Below, piece by piece: positions 10,713-21,348 of a DNA stretch of 64,000 bases (position 1 is its first letter; every line of letters begins with the position of its first letter). The DNA is taken from contig JALBUN010000045.1 in the NCBI GenBank assembly GCA_025174535.1, positions 1,116,001 through 1,180,000 on the forward strand, written 5' to 3'. Source of the stretch: Cantharellus purpuraceus. Taxonomy: Eukaryota > Basidiomycota > Agaricomycetes > Cantharellales > Hydnaceae. The notes beneath the pieces are model-generated. The model was not told the origin of the DNA, did no database searches, and saw only the letters and a program-made list of their open reading frames with translations. Position numbers and translations under genes: made by a program.

Positions 10713-12101
10713 TGTTTTGGAACCATGAACTTCAACCTAAACTGTGGTGTTAATCACAATCTAAGTTTAGCCCGAGGATGTATGACCTTTCAAGGCTAGC
10801 AATAAGCTTGAAACTATTTTAATGGAGAACCCAATTAAGAAATTATACTCCGGTGAACAATCACAATCAATGTTGCCACAGGAAGTGAAGCAATAGAGAT
10901 TTATGCTTGTCACGTGTAGTTCACGCTTTACTGCTGATGCAATGTAAAGTCAAAGATTGACAGGCGTTCAAGGGTTCAGATACTTCAAAGGGGGAAGTAA
11001 CCTAGTGCCTTAGTACTACAGGTTGAGTGGATTAAAGCTAACAATAATCCCTTCAATGTAAAAAGATAGATATGCACTTGAACACTTCCTTCTGAACAAG
11101 CATATTCACTGTACATGTTTATCCATGATAGAATCAACAGTCAAGGGATATTAATCTCGTCTCAAAGAGGTGAGTTAATAGACTGTGTTGTTGATTTATT
11201 GAAATGCCCACAATTGAACCAACCAATCAATAGCAAAGTACATGTTAACCTGACTAACCTCAGAGTCTCAATTAAACATGCAGTATTCTTGACCAATCAA
11301 TAGCCTAGTACATATTAACCTGACTAACCTCAGAGTCTCAATTAAACATGCAAGATTCTTGATTATAACCAATAGCCCGATACATGATAATTTGACTAAC
11401 CTCAGAGTCTCAATTACACATGTAAGGTTCTTGATCAATGAATAACAATTAATACACTTCAAGTTACTGCTCCAAGTGGGCTTGTAGTGTGTTAATTACT
11501 AATCAGTTACTCCATATTAACCTCTTCTCTGAGTTTGATTAATATTAGAGCCTGCTGCACTTGTAATATAATAACTTCTGGCTTCTCCAAGAGTCAATCA
11601 AAGTTAATATACACTAAGAGTAGCTGATATAAGCGTGATGCTTATGTGATGATTACTCAATGCTTGAGTAGACACTGCTGTGTGTGTGGTAAAAAGATCT
11701 TATTTTTGCACTGCTGTTGCAGCCCTTTATATATACATGGACTATCTAGCTTATGTAACTAATCAGAGAACATTCCTGGTGCTTAGGGAAGCCCCTGGAA
11801 GGAAAGAGAAGGCCGGGGAACCTTGTGGAAGGTCCAGGAAGGTGTCAGAACCTTCTGTGGCCACTTTTGGCTGAAGTGCACGAACTCCAATGATTATGTA
11901 ATGCGCGCATCATTTGCTCGCGCGTGAGTGCTCATCAGAGTTGAAACACAGATTATATCAGCAACCCCTTGTGTACACTTGTGGGCTCAAATACACAAAA
12001 AAGCGAAATATAAGTACATTCAATAGAACATTTGAAATACCTTTAAACTACTAAATAATAGCCCTTATTTGAAGTAGTTTAGAACTGCATATACCCCAAC
12101 A
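10713..12101 (-). repeat. Solo LTR E, 1389 bp, reverse orientation
   Basis: It runs from TGTTTTGGAACC to ACCCCAACA and splits LTR B2. The flanks CTCCG (10708-10712) and CTCCA (12102-12106) are a 5-bp duplication with one transition. Its 3' end (GGTTCCAAAACA in its own orientation) is the same as LTR A, although the bodies differ, so A and E are related families. No other copy is in the window. Confidence 0.75.
11219..11440 (+). repeat. Three tandem units of about 72 bp inside LTR E
   Basis: Three consecutive units share ACCTCAGAGTCTCAATTA, flanked by CCAATCAATAG and ATTCTTGA. Changes between units are scattered. Their place in the LTR suggests upstream control repeats, but no known factor site was recognised. 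Confidence 0.75.
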
Positions 12102-12157
12102 CTCCAACCCAATCTCCAACCCAATCTCCAACCCCCAATCAGACCTAGTGCGTAACA

Positions 12158-12173
12158 GTATATTTGAACTGCC
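12158..12173 (+). promoter_or_regulatory. Putative self-priming primer-binding site, gypsy B
   Basis: After a 2-nt gap from the LTR end, ATATTTGAACTG is the reverse complement of CAGTTCAAATAT, found at the predicted mRNA start of LTR B copies (perfect at 42367-42378, CpG-decayed at 10545-10556). Confidence 0.6.
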
Positions 12174-12234
12174 ATACTCACTCCTACCAATGCCATGATC
12201 GACCGCCAATTCTGAACACGCATGAACTGTTGAG

Positions 12235-13552
12235 GTGCCCACTCCCAGCATTGACACCATCCCCAAGGTCGTCAAAGAACCGATGGACCACATAGAGGCC
12301 ATCAATGAAGAGGATGACACTCCACCCTCCCCAAATCTGGTGCAAGCCATCTCCCTGCTCGCCAGCAGCATCCGTACCCCACAAGCTCCTAAGTCCCAGA
12401 CCAAGGTCCGAGAACCCAACCCATTCAACAGCTCCAACCCATGCAAGCTCCAGCCATTCTTGGTGCAATGCTGGTTGAATTTCCATGACTGCCCTGATGC
12501 ATTCACATCCAATTGAGCAAAGGTCACCTTTGCCATGTCCTATCTCAAGGGCACCGCACTGGACTACTTCGAGCCAGCGCTCATGGATGACTCTGATGAC
12601 CCAATATGATCAGAGGACTACTCTAACTTCATCTCCAAACTTTGGACCAATTTTGGTCCTTACAACCCTGAGGCCAATGCCAAAAATGAACTCAATCGAC
12701 TTCAGATGAAGGAAAATCACAAAATTGCAAAATACATTGTGAGTTTCCAGCAGCTAGCCCCAAAAGTCCAATGGGGTGATGCTGCACTCCAACACCAATT
12801 TTAAGTTGGCCTCCCATCCCACATCCAGGACAAGATATCATGTGTCAGTAAGCCAGATACTTTGGTAAACCTGCCCAATCCATCGATGCCTGTTATTGGG
12901 AATGTCAATCTGAGGTCTCCCATGAAAATTTGGCTAACAACAAATCGGACAAATCATTGGACAAGACCCCAAAGTCCAACAAGGGGTCTGATAAGAAGAC
13001 CATCACCAACTCAGGCCAGAAGTCAAACACTGGTAATGCCACTGCTTTCAGTTCTGGTCAGAACAACTCCAGAACTGGCAATAACTCCAGAGCTCACAAG
13101 AGCACTCCAGACCTCTCCACCAAGCTGGGGAAGGATGGAAAACTTACCCAGCAGGAATGCCAGCACCACATGGACAACAACCTCTGCCTGTTCTGTGGAA
13201 AACCTGGCCACCAAGCCAAGGATTGCAACAAGGCAACCTCGTCAGCAGCAAAGGCAAAGAAAGGGCCATGCTGCCAATGCCATGATGGACAAGTCCAACA
13301 CCAAGGTGACAGACCCAAAAAAATAGTAAGCAGTCCCCTAGCCTCTGTATGGGCTGAGGGCTGTGTTGGTACTCCCTGTACAATAAATGAGGTCCACCTG
13401 AACACATCCACTCTTTCCCACTCCGACTCCCTCACCCTCCTCATCTACTCTGACTCCATTCCTGACACTGCTATCCAAGCATTAATTGACTCTGGTTCTA
13501 CTCACTGTTTCCTTGATTCCTCTTTTTCCAATTTACATAAACTCCATACATA
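12235..13552 (+). pseudogene. Gypsy B: gag and start of protease
   Basis: Broken frames give the capsid region (KLQPFLVQCWLNFHDCPDAF near 12450-12510, SYLKGTALDYFEP near 12540, TNFGPYNPEANAKNEL near 12650). After a basic stretch come the zinc knuckle CLFCGKPGHQAKDC (near 13190-13230) and the protease start ALIDSGSTHCF (near 13480-13510). A frame change near 12870 and several stops disable it. The frame is cut by MITE G at 13553 and resumes at 14123. Role: particle coat and polyprotein cleavage. Confidence 0.85.
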
Positions 13553-14119
13553 GACGCTTGTTTGGAATCATGTCATTATACACTATTCTGATGTATATGA
13601 GATATACATCAGAATTTCAATGATACATAAAGCCAGGGAGTTACAATTTGGATATCTTAAAAGATTTCAGATGTGTGAAATTTTCATAAATATAAACATA
13701 TATTCTATATTTTAATAAACTTTAAAAGATAAGACATTCAGTTGAGATGAACATAACTGTTTATATGAATATAACAGTAATGTATGTATTAATATAATTG
13801 GTATTATATAGGTTATTTAGATATACAAATACTAGGTGGGGATTAAAGATAGTTCAAATTATGTTACAAGTATTGTATAAGAAAGAATCAATGATATTTG
13901 GATGTTCCCTCAAGAGAGTTGCCACCACTAAATGGGGAAAAAACAGTTATTTTTGAGAATTATGCCAAAATATCAAAATATGTTTTTTAATCTAGTATAT
14001 TGTGTAAAATTTGAGAATCATGTTGAAATATGAAAATAAGTTTTAATCTAAGTGTGTTGTGTAAAATTTGAAGAAAATAGGTTGTATATACATGTTTGTT
14101 GTATTTCTGAACAAGCATC
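13553..14119. mobile_element. MITE G copy 1, 567 bp
   Basis: A very AT-rich non-coding insert in a gypsy protease frame. Its ends are imperfect inverted repeats, GACGCTTGTTTGGAA on the left and the complement of GATGCTTGTTCAGAA on the right. It is flanked by ATA on both sides (13550-13552 and 14120-14122). Near the left end is a hairpin, TTCTGATGTATAT followed by its complement. Two other copies are at 34831-35276 and around 39070-42938. It is a non-autonomous DNA transposon, and the 3-bp duplication would fit the PIF/Harbinger group, but that is only a suggestion. Confidence 0.75.
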
Positions 14120-14122
14120 ATA

Positions 14123-15936
14123 CACCATAACTCCAATATCAGTCTGATTATTTGATGGCACTACTAATGCTGTTATTTCATGAGCTATAGATCTGTCTAT
14201 CTGTTTTTCTGTTGGAGAAATCCAGAACCTTACATTCTATGTTACTCCACTTGACTCCAGCTGTTCTGTGGTTCTCAGACATAATTGGCTCACCCACTAC
14301 AATCCGTTGATTGACTGGGCATTGGGCCATATCACATTCTGTTCTCCAGTACAGGCTGTGTCATTCCCAATGTCACCAGCAACTATAGGTGTGAAATTAT
14401 CTTCCACCTCCACTGACTCTGCTCCAATAGATACTCCATCTACCCCTCTGTCTATATCAATGGTGGATGCTATGGTCTTCGCCAGACTAAGCAAACTGGA
14501 TGGTTCTCACATGTTCCAGGTTCACCTCTCCGATCCAATGTTCCTTGCTGCCCATTCTGCCTGATCAACTCCACTGGACCTATCTATGGTTCCTAAGGAG
14601 TATCACGAGTTTGCTGACATGTTCAGCAAGTCTAAAGCCAACTCCCTAGCAGAACACCGACCATACAATCTCAAGATTGAGTTGGATGACAACTCCACCC
14701 CTCTGCTTGGCCCTATCTACTCACTATCCCAAAAAGAGCTACTGGCTCTCCGAACATTCATAGATGAGAACTTGGCCATGGGTTTCATCTGCCCATCCTT
14801 ATCCCCCCATGGAGCTCCGGTCCTACTTGTCTGCAAAAAGGACGGATCACTCCATCTATGTGTCAACTTCCGTGGACTTAACAAGATCACCAAGAAAGAC
14901 TGATACCCAATACCCCACACTGCAGACCTACTTGAGAGCCTGTGAAAGGCTAAGATCTATTCCAAAATAGATCTCCAACATGCCTACCATCTAGTCCGCA
15001 TCCAAGAAGGTGATGAGTGGAAAATGACTTTCTGCACTTGATATGGATCTTTCAAATGGTGCATCATGCCTTTCAGACTAACCAATGCTCCGGCCACCTT
15101 CCAGCGGTTCATGAATGATACCTTCGCCAACCTCCTCAATGTTACTGTCCTCATTTACTTAGATGACATTTTGGTATATTCAAATAATGAAGAAGAACAT
15201 TGGACACATGTCTGAGAAGTACTCCAACGTCTCCAAAAACATGGCCTCTTCACCCGTGCCGACAAATGCGAATTCCACTCTGACTCAGTCGAATATCTAG
15301 GCTATACCCCCAGGCAGGACTGACAATGTCCAATGACAAAATCAAAGCCATACAGGAATGGCCAGAACTGTGGAAAGTCAAAGACGTACAGTCCTTCCTG
15401 GGGTTCACCAACTTCTACTGCCGCTTCATTTACAGCTACTCCAATATTACCATCCCACTCACCTGACTTACTAGGAAGGGTATCCAGAATTTCACTGACA
15501 AATGTAGACAGAGCTTTGAGACCTTGAAAAAGGCCTTTACTTCTGCTCCGATACTAACTCATTGAGTTCTAGACGTTCCTATCCTATTAGAGACCAATGC
15601 CTCCAACTATGCACTTGCCGCAATCCTGTCCATCATCTGGAGAGATGATGGACAAGTCCACCCAATTGCTTTTCACTCGCATACATTTACACCCCCCAAA
15701 CTGAACTATGATGTCCATGACAAAGAGCTCCTTGCCATATATGAAGCCTTCCGGATATGGAGACACTACCTCGAAGGCCCCTCCAATCCAGTGGATGTCA
15801 TAACGGACCACAAGAACTTGGAATACTTCTCCACAATGAAACTACTCACACAGAGACAGGTCCGATGGTCTGAATAACTGTCTCAGTTCAACCTCATTAT
15901 CCATTTCTGTCCTGGTCGACTCAGAGCAAAGCCCGA
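14123..15936 (+). pseudogene. Gypsy B: protease end, reverse transcriptase, RNase H
   Basis: Reverse transcriptase covers about 14586-15330 with PVLLVCKKDGSLHLCVNFRG, the [11 protein letters not shown] block, and an intact YLDD box (IYLDDILVYSNN near 15155). A frame shift lies near 15310. RNase H (about 15560-15920) reads LETNASNYAL, where the catalytic aspartate of ETDAS is asparagine. DHKNLEYFST is kept. Several stops (for example TGA after KKD, and in HV-EVL) replace arginine or glutamine. The frame continues at 17374 after LTR S. Confidence 0.88.
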
Positions 15937-17369
15937 TGACGAGTCAGGATGCATCGAGGATGTATATCGAACCACTCTGACAGTCCAACTCCGCCAGCAT
16001 CTTTTCATATCAAACTTTTAAATAGTGCCACAACTCCCTCTCCACCTCAGTCTCTAATTCTAGCCATCAATTGTCACTCATGTTTCATCACCATCGATCA
16101 TTATCAGCCTTCTATTCCCACCAATCCTTTCATCATCATTCACATGGCTTCCAATTCTATTCCCCTCTCCAACATCTCTTCTAATAATATGTCACACTGG
16201 TCTCTGGACACCGAGGACTATCAAAAATACACCGAGCTCCACAGGCATGTTAAGCCACCTCCACATGTCAAAATACTTCCAAAACTCTTTCAACGTCCAA
16301 GATCCCCACCATGTCTCTTATGCCATTGGCGATCCTATATTCTTTCACGATTCCATTGAACCATATACATTCCTTGACATTTCACCTCTATATCATAACA
16401 CGGATAGAAGAGTCAAACATGAGGTAGAATTTTAGTTGCCATCGCCGACCTATCCTCCCACTTCAATACGACTCAGGTTACATCATGTCAGGCAAAGGGA
16501 CTGAATACCCTTGGAACAGGATACCATATGGAGACAGATCACTAAGACAATAAGGAGTATTTGTTGTGGATGCTGACTGAAGTCCTCATGTGACTCAGGG
16601 TTGATTTACCTTCAGAGCCATAGGGAAGATGGTATTGGTGGATGTTTCTATTGTTCTTTTATATGACTCACCCCTGTTTCATCTTTTAATTCATTCATAC
16701 ATGACTTACTCATCCTTGTTCTATTTTTGGTTCTTTTATTACTCATCACCTCCTATTCTTACAAAGATTACCCCTATCCATCATTTCATTTCTCCATGAT
16801 TTCCCCATTAGTAGTTCAACTTCACATGCTTTGTCAGCTGGCTTGATCAGCATTTCTTGCATCATATCGCATCATTTGCTCCTCATATTGTGTTGTTGTG
16901 CCCTGGGGATTTGTATATAAAAGGGCGCTAGTTTTCACCTTTGGAATCAATCAACAAGTTTTCAGCCAATGCTCTAAAGTCAAAGTCCACACTCTAAGTC
17001 TATGCTCTATGCTCTATATCACAATCCATCATCTCTACACTGAGGCAAAGCACCTTGGTTCAACGATCAGATTTCCCTCCACCACTGAGAGGTTGCATCT
17101 CCTGAAACCAGCTTTTGCATACCTCCCAACCGGGCTCCCCATTGTCATCCAGTCACAGAGCACGATCAGCCATCTGGACCATCCCTTTTTGCTCCCATCC
17201 TCATCCAATCACAGAGCACTATTCCACTTTCCTGTTACTCAGTGCTGCCCCTACCCTACCCCTCGACCTGATTGTTCTTTGGCGTGCTGAACAACTGCGT
17301 TACACACCATCTGTTTGCTAGGACCATTGCGTGCAGGCTTATAGGATCTATTCCATAAGTGAACTGACA
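15937..17369 (+). repeat. Solo LTR S copy 1, 1433 bp, carries an ORF
   Basis: It starts TGACGAGTCAGG and ends GAACTGACA. The gypsy B frame (AKPDALTR) is split with a 4-bp duplication CCGA at 15933-15936 and 17370-17373. A strong TATA box (TATATAAAAG, 16914-16923) with about 1 kb upstream and 450 bp downstream gives it an LTR layout. Copy 2, of the same length once its nested insert is removed, is at 39318-42188 in reverse with 4-bp flanks GCGG. No internal region is in the window. Confidence 0.75.
16144..16434 (+). pseudogene. ORF inside LTR S copy 1 (upstream of its TATA box)
   Basis: The ATG at 16144 opens MASNSIPLSNISSNN, then MSHWSLDTEDYQKYTEL and KPPPHVKILPKLF. The frame then shifts to YAIGDPIFFHDSIEPYTF, ending at a TAG near 16434. 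Copy 2 at 40215-40643 reads through the shift because it has two more bases. The protein resembles ORF3 of element F: PPP-(H/Q)-V, then (A/Y)IGDP(I/L)F and (E/D)(P)IPY(T/A)F are in the same order. I know no function for it. It lies entirely in the U3-like part of the LTR. Confidence 0.55.
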
Positions 17370-17373
17370 CCGA

Positions 17374-17574
17374 TGCATTAACTAGATGCTGGGACGTCTA
17401 CCCTAAAGAGGGAAGTAGTGACTATGCCACTGTAAACCCACACAACTTTCATCCTGTGTTCACTAACAAGCAGCTGGCATCGTCCCTATGGGCATCCACC
17501 CTCATGACTCCCACCCTCTGAGCTGTCACCATTATGGATATTGACCAACTCCATTCCAACATCTGCTCATCACT
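17374..17574 (+). pseudogene. Gypsy B: segment between RNase H and integrase
   Basis: It continues the frame cut by LTR S: TRCWDVYPKEGSSDYATVNP and following residues, as at 6280-6380 in family C. It ends at the insertion site of element F (TCACT, 17570-17574) and continues from 23948. Confidence 0.8.
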
Positions 17575-17877
17575 TGTGAGGGCGACGCTGATGACGAGGC
17601 CACAACAACAAGATACTCAATAAGTGAGAGCCGATAAGAAATAATGCCAGCTGGTACAGCGGATATCCTCAGAGATCAAGCTGAGGGGATCACACTGCAC
17701 CAAGGCGAGTCTTTATACTAAATGATGGAGACGGATAGGAGAACCAAGATAGGGGAGGAAAGATAGGGGAAGTGATAGGGGCAATGAAATAGGGGAGACG
17801 CACCCTGACAGGCTGCGCTGATAGGGGTGTCAAGAGAAAATACTAAAAATAGAATATGACTTATTTGAACCCTGACA
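17575..17877 (-). repeat. 3' LTR of element F, 303 bp, lacks the 59-nt segment
   Basis: In element orientation it runs TGTCAGGGTTC to CGCCCTCACA. It equals the 5' LTR except that GTAAGT...TGTACCAG (59 nt) is exactly missing. TATAAAG is present about 35 nt before AGCTTGATCT. Confidence 0.92.
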
Positions 17878-17930
17878 TCACCTCCCTCTTAATGCATGTC
17901 GTCTCGATATGCACTATCGTCCCATCCATC

Positions 17931-18368
17931 TCAAGAGAGACACACCCTGAAGCACTCTGCAAGGTCCCTTCTCACTCTCTGCCAAAGTAGAGCCCATGAC
18001 GAGTGTTGATGGTGACTCTTCTCTGCCTTGGGGTAAAGTGGGATGGTGAACTCTCCAGGGGATATGGGATTGTTCGTGCTAAAAACTGCCCCAAGTATCA
18101 TCTCCCCTCCCTCATAGGTGACTTTACCGGCAAGCCCTTGGAAGGCATATGGTATGTCATAGTTGCCGATGAATAGAGGGTCCCCGATGTAGTATGTCTG
18201 GCGTCTGGATGGATTACGATGCCAGAAGGGGAAATGAACTTGTGGAGGTGGAGATGGGAGGTTATAATCCTCTACAGCACGTGCAGTATCCCTTGAGTCA
18301 ACTGACCAAGTGATTGAGGGGTAGGAACGGAGTGAGCATAGAGGGGTGGATTCAGACTGGTAAGGCAT
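17931..18368 (-). CDS. ORF3 of element F, 145 residues
   Basis: A complete frame lies between the pol stop (18475) and the 3' LTR, only 54 bp from the LTR, in the same sense as pol. It opens MPYQSESTPLCSLRSYPS and contains PPPQVHFPFWHRNPS, YYIGDPLFIGNYDIPYAF and a C-terminal region rich in R, Q and W. There is no signal peptide or membrane segment. It resembles the ORF inside LTR S (see 16144 and 40215). No database family was recognised. A role as an accessory retrotransposon protein is an inference from position and from its reappearance in LTR S. Confidence 0.65.
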   Translation of the reverse strand: MPYQSESTPLCSLRSYPSITWSVDSRDTARAVEDYNLPSPPPQVHFPFWHRNPSRRQTYYIGDPLFIGNYDIPYAFQGLAGKVTYEGGEMILGAVFSTNNPISPGEFTIPLYPKAEKSHHQHSSWALLWQRVRRDLAECFRVCLS

Positions 18369-18474
18369 GGTGGGTTGGGTAGTGAACGATGATGGTTTTA
18401 CTGAGGAAGGGGAAGTGGATTCACTGGCTTATATACAGTTAGTGGAATTTCGGCATGGATGAATTTGGTGGGCG

Positions 18475-20238
18475 CTAAGCTTCACTGTGCCTATTCTGCG
18501 GCTCTGAAATGTGTCCAATACCACGTGTTGGGTTCCTGCCAGCTGTCCAATCAAAGAGGACCTGTTTGGGAGGTTCTGTGAAGTTCTCAAAGCGTCTGAA
18601 GGGAAGAGCCGCATAGGTGGCTGCCGAAATACGCCTTGGGGCTTCAGGATTTTCCTGATGGAAGTCTGCAATGCGCCTTCTAGCCCCACTGGCATCCTTA
18701 GCTGGGATCCAGAGGTTGTCAGCAGCTCCATAGCCCTTCCAACGCACCAGGTATTCCAGTCTTCCTCGGAAAACTCTGCTGTCAAGGATCTTCTCAACTT
18801 CGTATTCCTGTACTCCATCTCGAATGACTGGAGGTGGTGGAGGAGATGACTGGCGTTCAGGGATGGGATCCTTTTCATAAGGACGGAGTAAGACAACAGA
18901 GAACACTGGATGAGTGCGGCCAAAGATTGGGGGAAGTCGTAGGCCATAGGCATTTCGTGAGACCACTTTATTAATCACATACGGTCCTAACCATTTGTGA
19001 TCAAGTTTCTTGGTTGGACGGGTGGTGGTGATATTTTGTGCATTGAGCCAGACCTTGTCACCAAGTTTGTATACTGGGGCTGCTTGCCGATGGGCATCAT
19101 AGAATCGTGCCATATCATCTGCTGCCTTTTCCAGGGTGGAGCGAGCCTCAGTGGTGGCTGTCTCCATATGCTCAGTGAATTCTTCCAGTGCTTCAAGTCG
19201 TGTCTCTCGGATTGGCTCTAACCCAAGCCTTGGGTGTTGGCCTGTATCAAGCATGAAGGGGGTTGATTGCGTGGAGGAGTGGATGCAGTTGTTGTATGTG
19301 AATTCGGCAAGAGGAACCCACTCAATCCAGTCATCCTGGCGCTGATTGACAAAAAGCCTCAAGTATTGTTCAATTTCTTGATTGACCCTTTCCGTCTGAC
19401 CATCGGTTTGTGGATGATATGCTGTGGATGCTGCAACCTTGATCCCCAAAAGCTTATTGAGCTCGCGCATAAATTGAGAGACAAACTGGGTGCCACGGTC
19501 ACTGATGATCTCCTCAGGAAGGCCGTGGTGTTTCCACACATGGTCTCGGAAAAGTCGTGCAACTCCTATGGAGTTGATGTCAGAGGTGGTAGGGATAACA
19601 TGTGCTCGTTTGGAAAGACGGTCCACAACGACAAGGAGTGCATCATAGCCATGGCTGATGGGTAGTTCTACAATAAGGTCAACAGATATCACTTGCCACC
19701 TCCGATCTGGGACACGATTAGGCAGGAGTTTACCCATAGGAGGAGCAGGGAAAGTTTTTGTCCGATTGCAGAGGTCACATCCCTTGACGTATTTGGCAAT
19801 GTATCGTCCAAATCCAGGCCACCAGTAGCTGCGGGATACAAGTTCTGTTGTTCTCCAGCGACCAGGGTGACCTGTAATGTGAGTATCGTGGTGTGCCCTT
19901 ACAATGTCATGGCGCAATTTTGGGTCAAGAGGGACATATACCTTGCCACTATAGAGGACGAGTCCATTCTCCTCAGTCCATTCCTGTCCTCGTAAATTCC
20001 GAGAGGGGCCAAGTTCCTTAAGAGCCTTTACAACCTTTTCATCTCTGTTGGTGCAGTTCCGCACACGTTCCAGGAATATGTCTCCTTCTCCTGTGATCAT
20101 TTGAGCTTCTGGCCCTGGATAGGTGGATGTCGCATTGATGTGGAACAGCTCAGGGCCAAGAAGAATCTGGTTCTGGTTATCTTCCTCCCCCCGCTTATGA
20201 TCTACACGTCGTGAGAGGGCATCAGGTTTGGCTGAATG
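18475..20238 (-). CDS. Element F pol: integrase and chromodomain
   Basis: The open frame from the ATG at 20100 down to 18475 is 541 residues, and homology starts a little upstream (HSAKPDALSRR just after the TGA at 20236-20238). It has the zinc-binding H-H-C-C end (HHDTHITGHPG, CDLCNRTK). The DDE core follows: SVDLIVELP, then SDRGTQFVS, then AYHPQTDGQTERVNQEIEQY, with all three acidic residues present. The chromodomain is near the C-terminus (YEVEKILDSRV, LEYLVRWKGY, DNLWIPAKD). It inserts the cDNA into host DNA and probably targets chromatin marks through the chromodomain. The TGA stands where arginine CGA is expected. Confidence 0.92.
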   Translation of the reverse strand, partial: HSAKPDALSRRVDHKRGEEDNQNQILLGPELFHINATSTYPGPEAQMITGEGDIFLERVRNCTNRDEKVVKALKELGPSRNLRGQEWTEENGLVLYSGKVYVPLDPKLRHDIVRAHHDTHITGHPGRWRTTELVSRSYWWPGFGRYIAKYVKGCDLCNRTKTFPAPPMGKLLPNRVPDRRWQVISVDLIVELPISHGYDALLVVVDRLSKRAHVIPTTSDINSIGVARLFRDHVWKHHGLPEEIISDRGTQFVSQFMRELNKLLGIKVAASTAYHPQTDGQTERVNQEIEQYLRLFVNQRQDDWIEWVPLAEFTYNNCIHSSTQSTPFMLDTGQHPRLGLEPIRETRLEALEEFTEHMETATTEARSTLEKAADDMARFYDAHRQAAPVYKLGDKVWLNAQNITTTRPTKKLDHKWLGPYVINKVVSRNAYGLRLPPIFGRTHPVFSVVLLRPYEKDPIPERQSSPPPPPVIRDGVQEYEVEKILDSRVFRGRLEYLVRWKGYGAADNLWIPAKDASGARRRIADFHQENPEAPRRISAATYAALPFRRFENFTEPPKQVLFDWTAGRNPTRGIGHISEPQNRHSEA

Positions 20239-21348
20239 TCATCCAGGACGGTGGATCAGTTCAAAGTCAAAACGAGAAAGGTATAGTGACCAGCGAGCTT
20301 GTCGACGATTGAGATTTTGAGCTGTACGGAAATATGTGAGGTTTTGATGGTCGTTAAGGATTTCAATCTTGTATTTGGTCCCTTCCAAGATGTGGCACCA
20401 TTCTTCTAGTCCACGGATGACTGAGAGCAATTCCTTATCATGGATGGCATAGTTGCGCTCTGCATCTGAAAGGCTCTTGGATACAAAACCTACCGGCCTC
20501 CATTTCTCATCGTCACAGAGTTGAGATAGAACAGCACCTGTTGCATATGCTGAAGCATCTGTCTCTAGTCGAAAATGCTTGGTTTGATCTGGGAGGACAA
20601 GGATTGGAGTTGACGTGACAAGCTGCTTGAGTTTATCAAAGGCTTCTTGTTCTGGGCCATCAGGTATCCAAGACCACTGTGTATCTGCCTTTGTTAACTG
20701 ATTCAGAGGCTTTGCGATATGTGAGAAGTCCTCAATGAAGCGACGATAGAAATTGATGAAACCCAGGAAGGATTTGACTTCTGTCACATTGCGCGGTGTG
20801 GGCCAGTCCCTGACTCCAGCCACCTTAACTGGGTCCATAGCTACCTGTCCCTGTGAGAGAATCAATCCAAGATAATCTACCTTCTGTTGTGAGAAAAGGC
20901 ATTTCTCTGGTTTGAGGTACAGGTGGTTGGCCCGAAGAATTTCAAGGACAGATTGCACGATCGTGTGGTGTTGTTCTAGGGATTCAGTGAAAATGAGGAT
21001 GTCGTCCATGAACACTACCATAGTGCCATCGTCAATGAGCTCCTTGAAAATGCCATTCATCATCGTCTGAAAGGTTGCTGGGCTGTTTGTGAGACCAAAG
21101 AACATGACCAGGGGTTCAAATAGACCACGATTGGTTCGAAAGGCTGCCTTCCACTCATCGCCCTCTTTAATGCGCACATTGTTATATCCCCATCGGATGT
21201 CAAGCTTGGTAAAGTACTTGGCATTGGCTGCGGCAATTTTATTCATGATGTCTGGTACCAGGGGTAGTGGGTAGGCGTTCTTGATTGTGATATCATTCAG
21301 CTTGCGGTAGTCTTGCACAAAACGAAGATTACCGTCCTTCTTCTTCAC
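20239..21348 (-). CDS. Element F pol: reverse transcriptase and RNase H
   Basis: The frame starts KKKDGNLRFVQDYRKLN, the first conserved reverse transcriptase block, and continues with YFTKLDIRWGYNNVRI, FFGLTNSPATFQ and the catalytic FMDD box (VVFMDDILIF). RNase H follows with RLETDASAYATGAVL and NDHQNLTYF. It ends at a TGA after HRPG where the frame should run on into integrase. It is joined to the upstream protease frame only through a 1-base loss in a run of T, which makes the +1 shift at about 21348. It copies genomic RNA into DNA and removes the RNA strand. Confidence 0.93.
   Translation of the reverse strand: MKKKDGNLRFVQDYRKLNDITIKNAYPLPLVPDIMNKIAAANAKYFTKLDIRWGYNNVRIKEGDEWKAAFRTNRGLFEPLVMFFGLTNSPATFQTMMNGIFKELIDDGTMVVFMDDILIFTESLEQHHTIVQSVLEILRANHLYLKPEKCLFSQQKVDYLGLILSQGQVAMDPVKVAGVRDWPTPRNVTEVKSFLGFINFYRRFIEDFSHIAKPLNQLTKADTQWSWIPDGPEQEAFDKLKQLVTSTPILVLPDQTKHFRLETDASAYATGAVLSQLCDDEKWRPVGFVSKSLSDAERNYAIHDKELLSVIRGLEEWCHILEGTKYKIEILNDHQNLTYFRTAQNLNRRQARWSLYLSRFDFELIHRPG

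Larger units (their letters stand above)
10261..12157 (+). repeat. LTR B2: 5' LTR of gypsy B, split by LTR E
   Basis: The left part is 10261-10712 and the right part 12102-12157. It starts TGTTATGACT and ends GTGCGTAACA. A TATA-like TATTTAAG at about 10512 precedes CAGTTTGAATAT (10545-10556) by about 31 nt. That motif is complementary, apart from one decayed CpG, to the bases following the LTR. Confidence 0.8.

Noticed and set aside
19267..19995. Plus-strand frames over the integrase of element F
   Set aside because: Antisense shadows of a well-conserved integrase.
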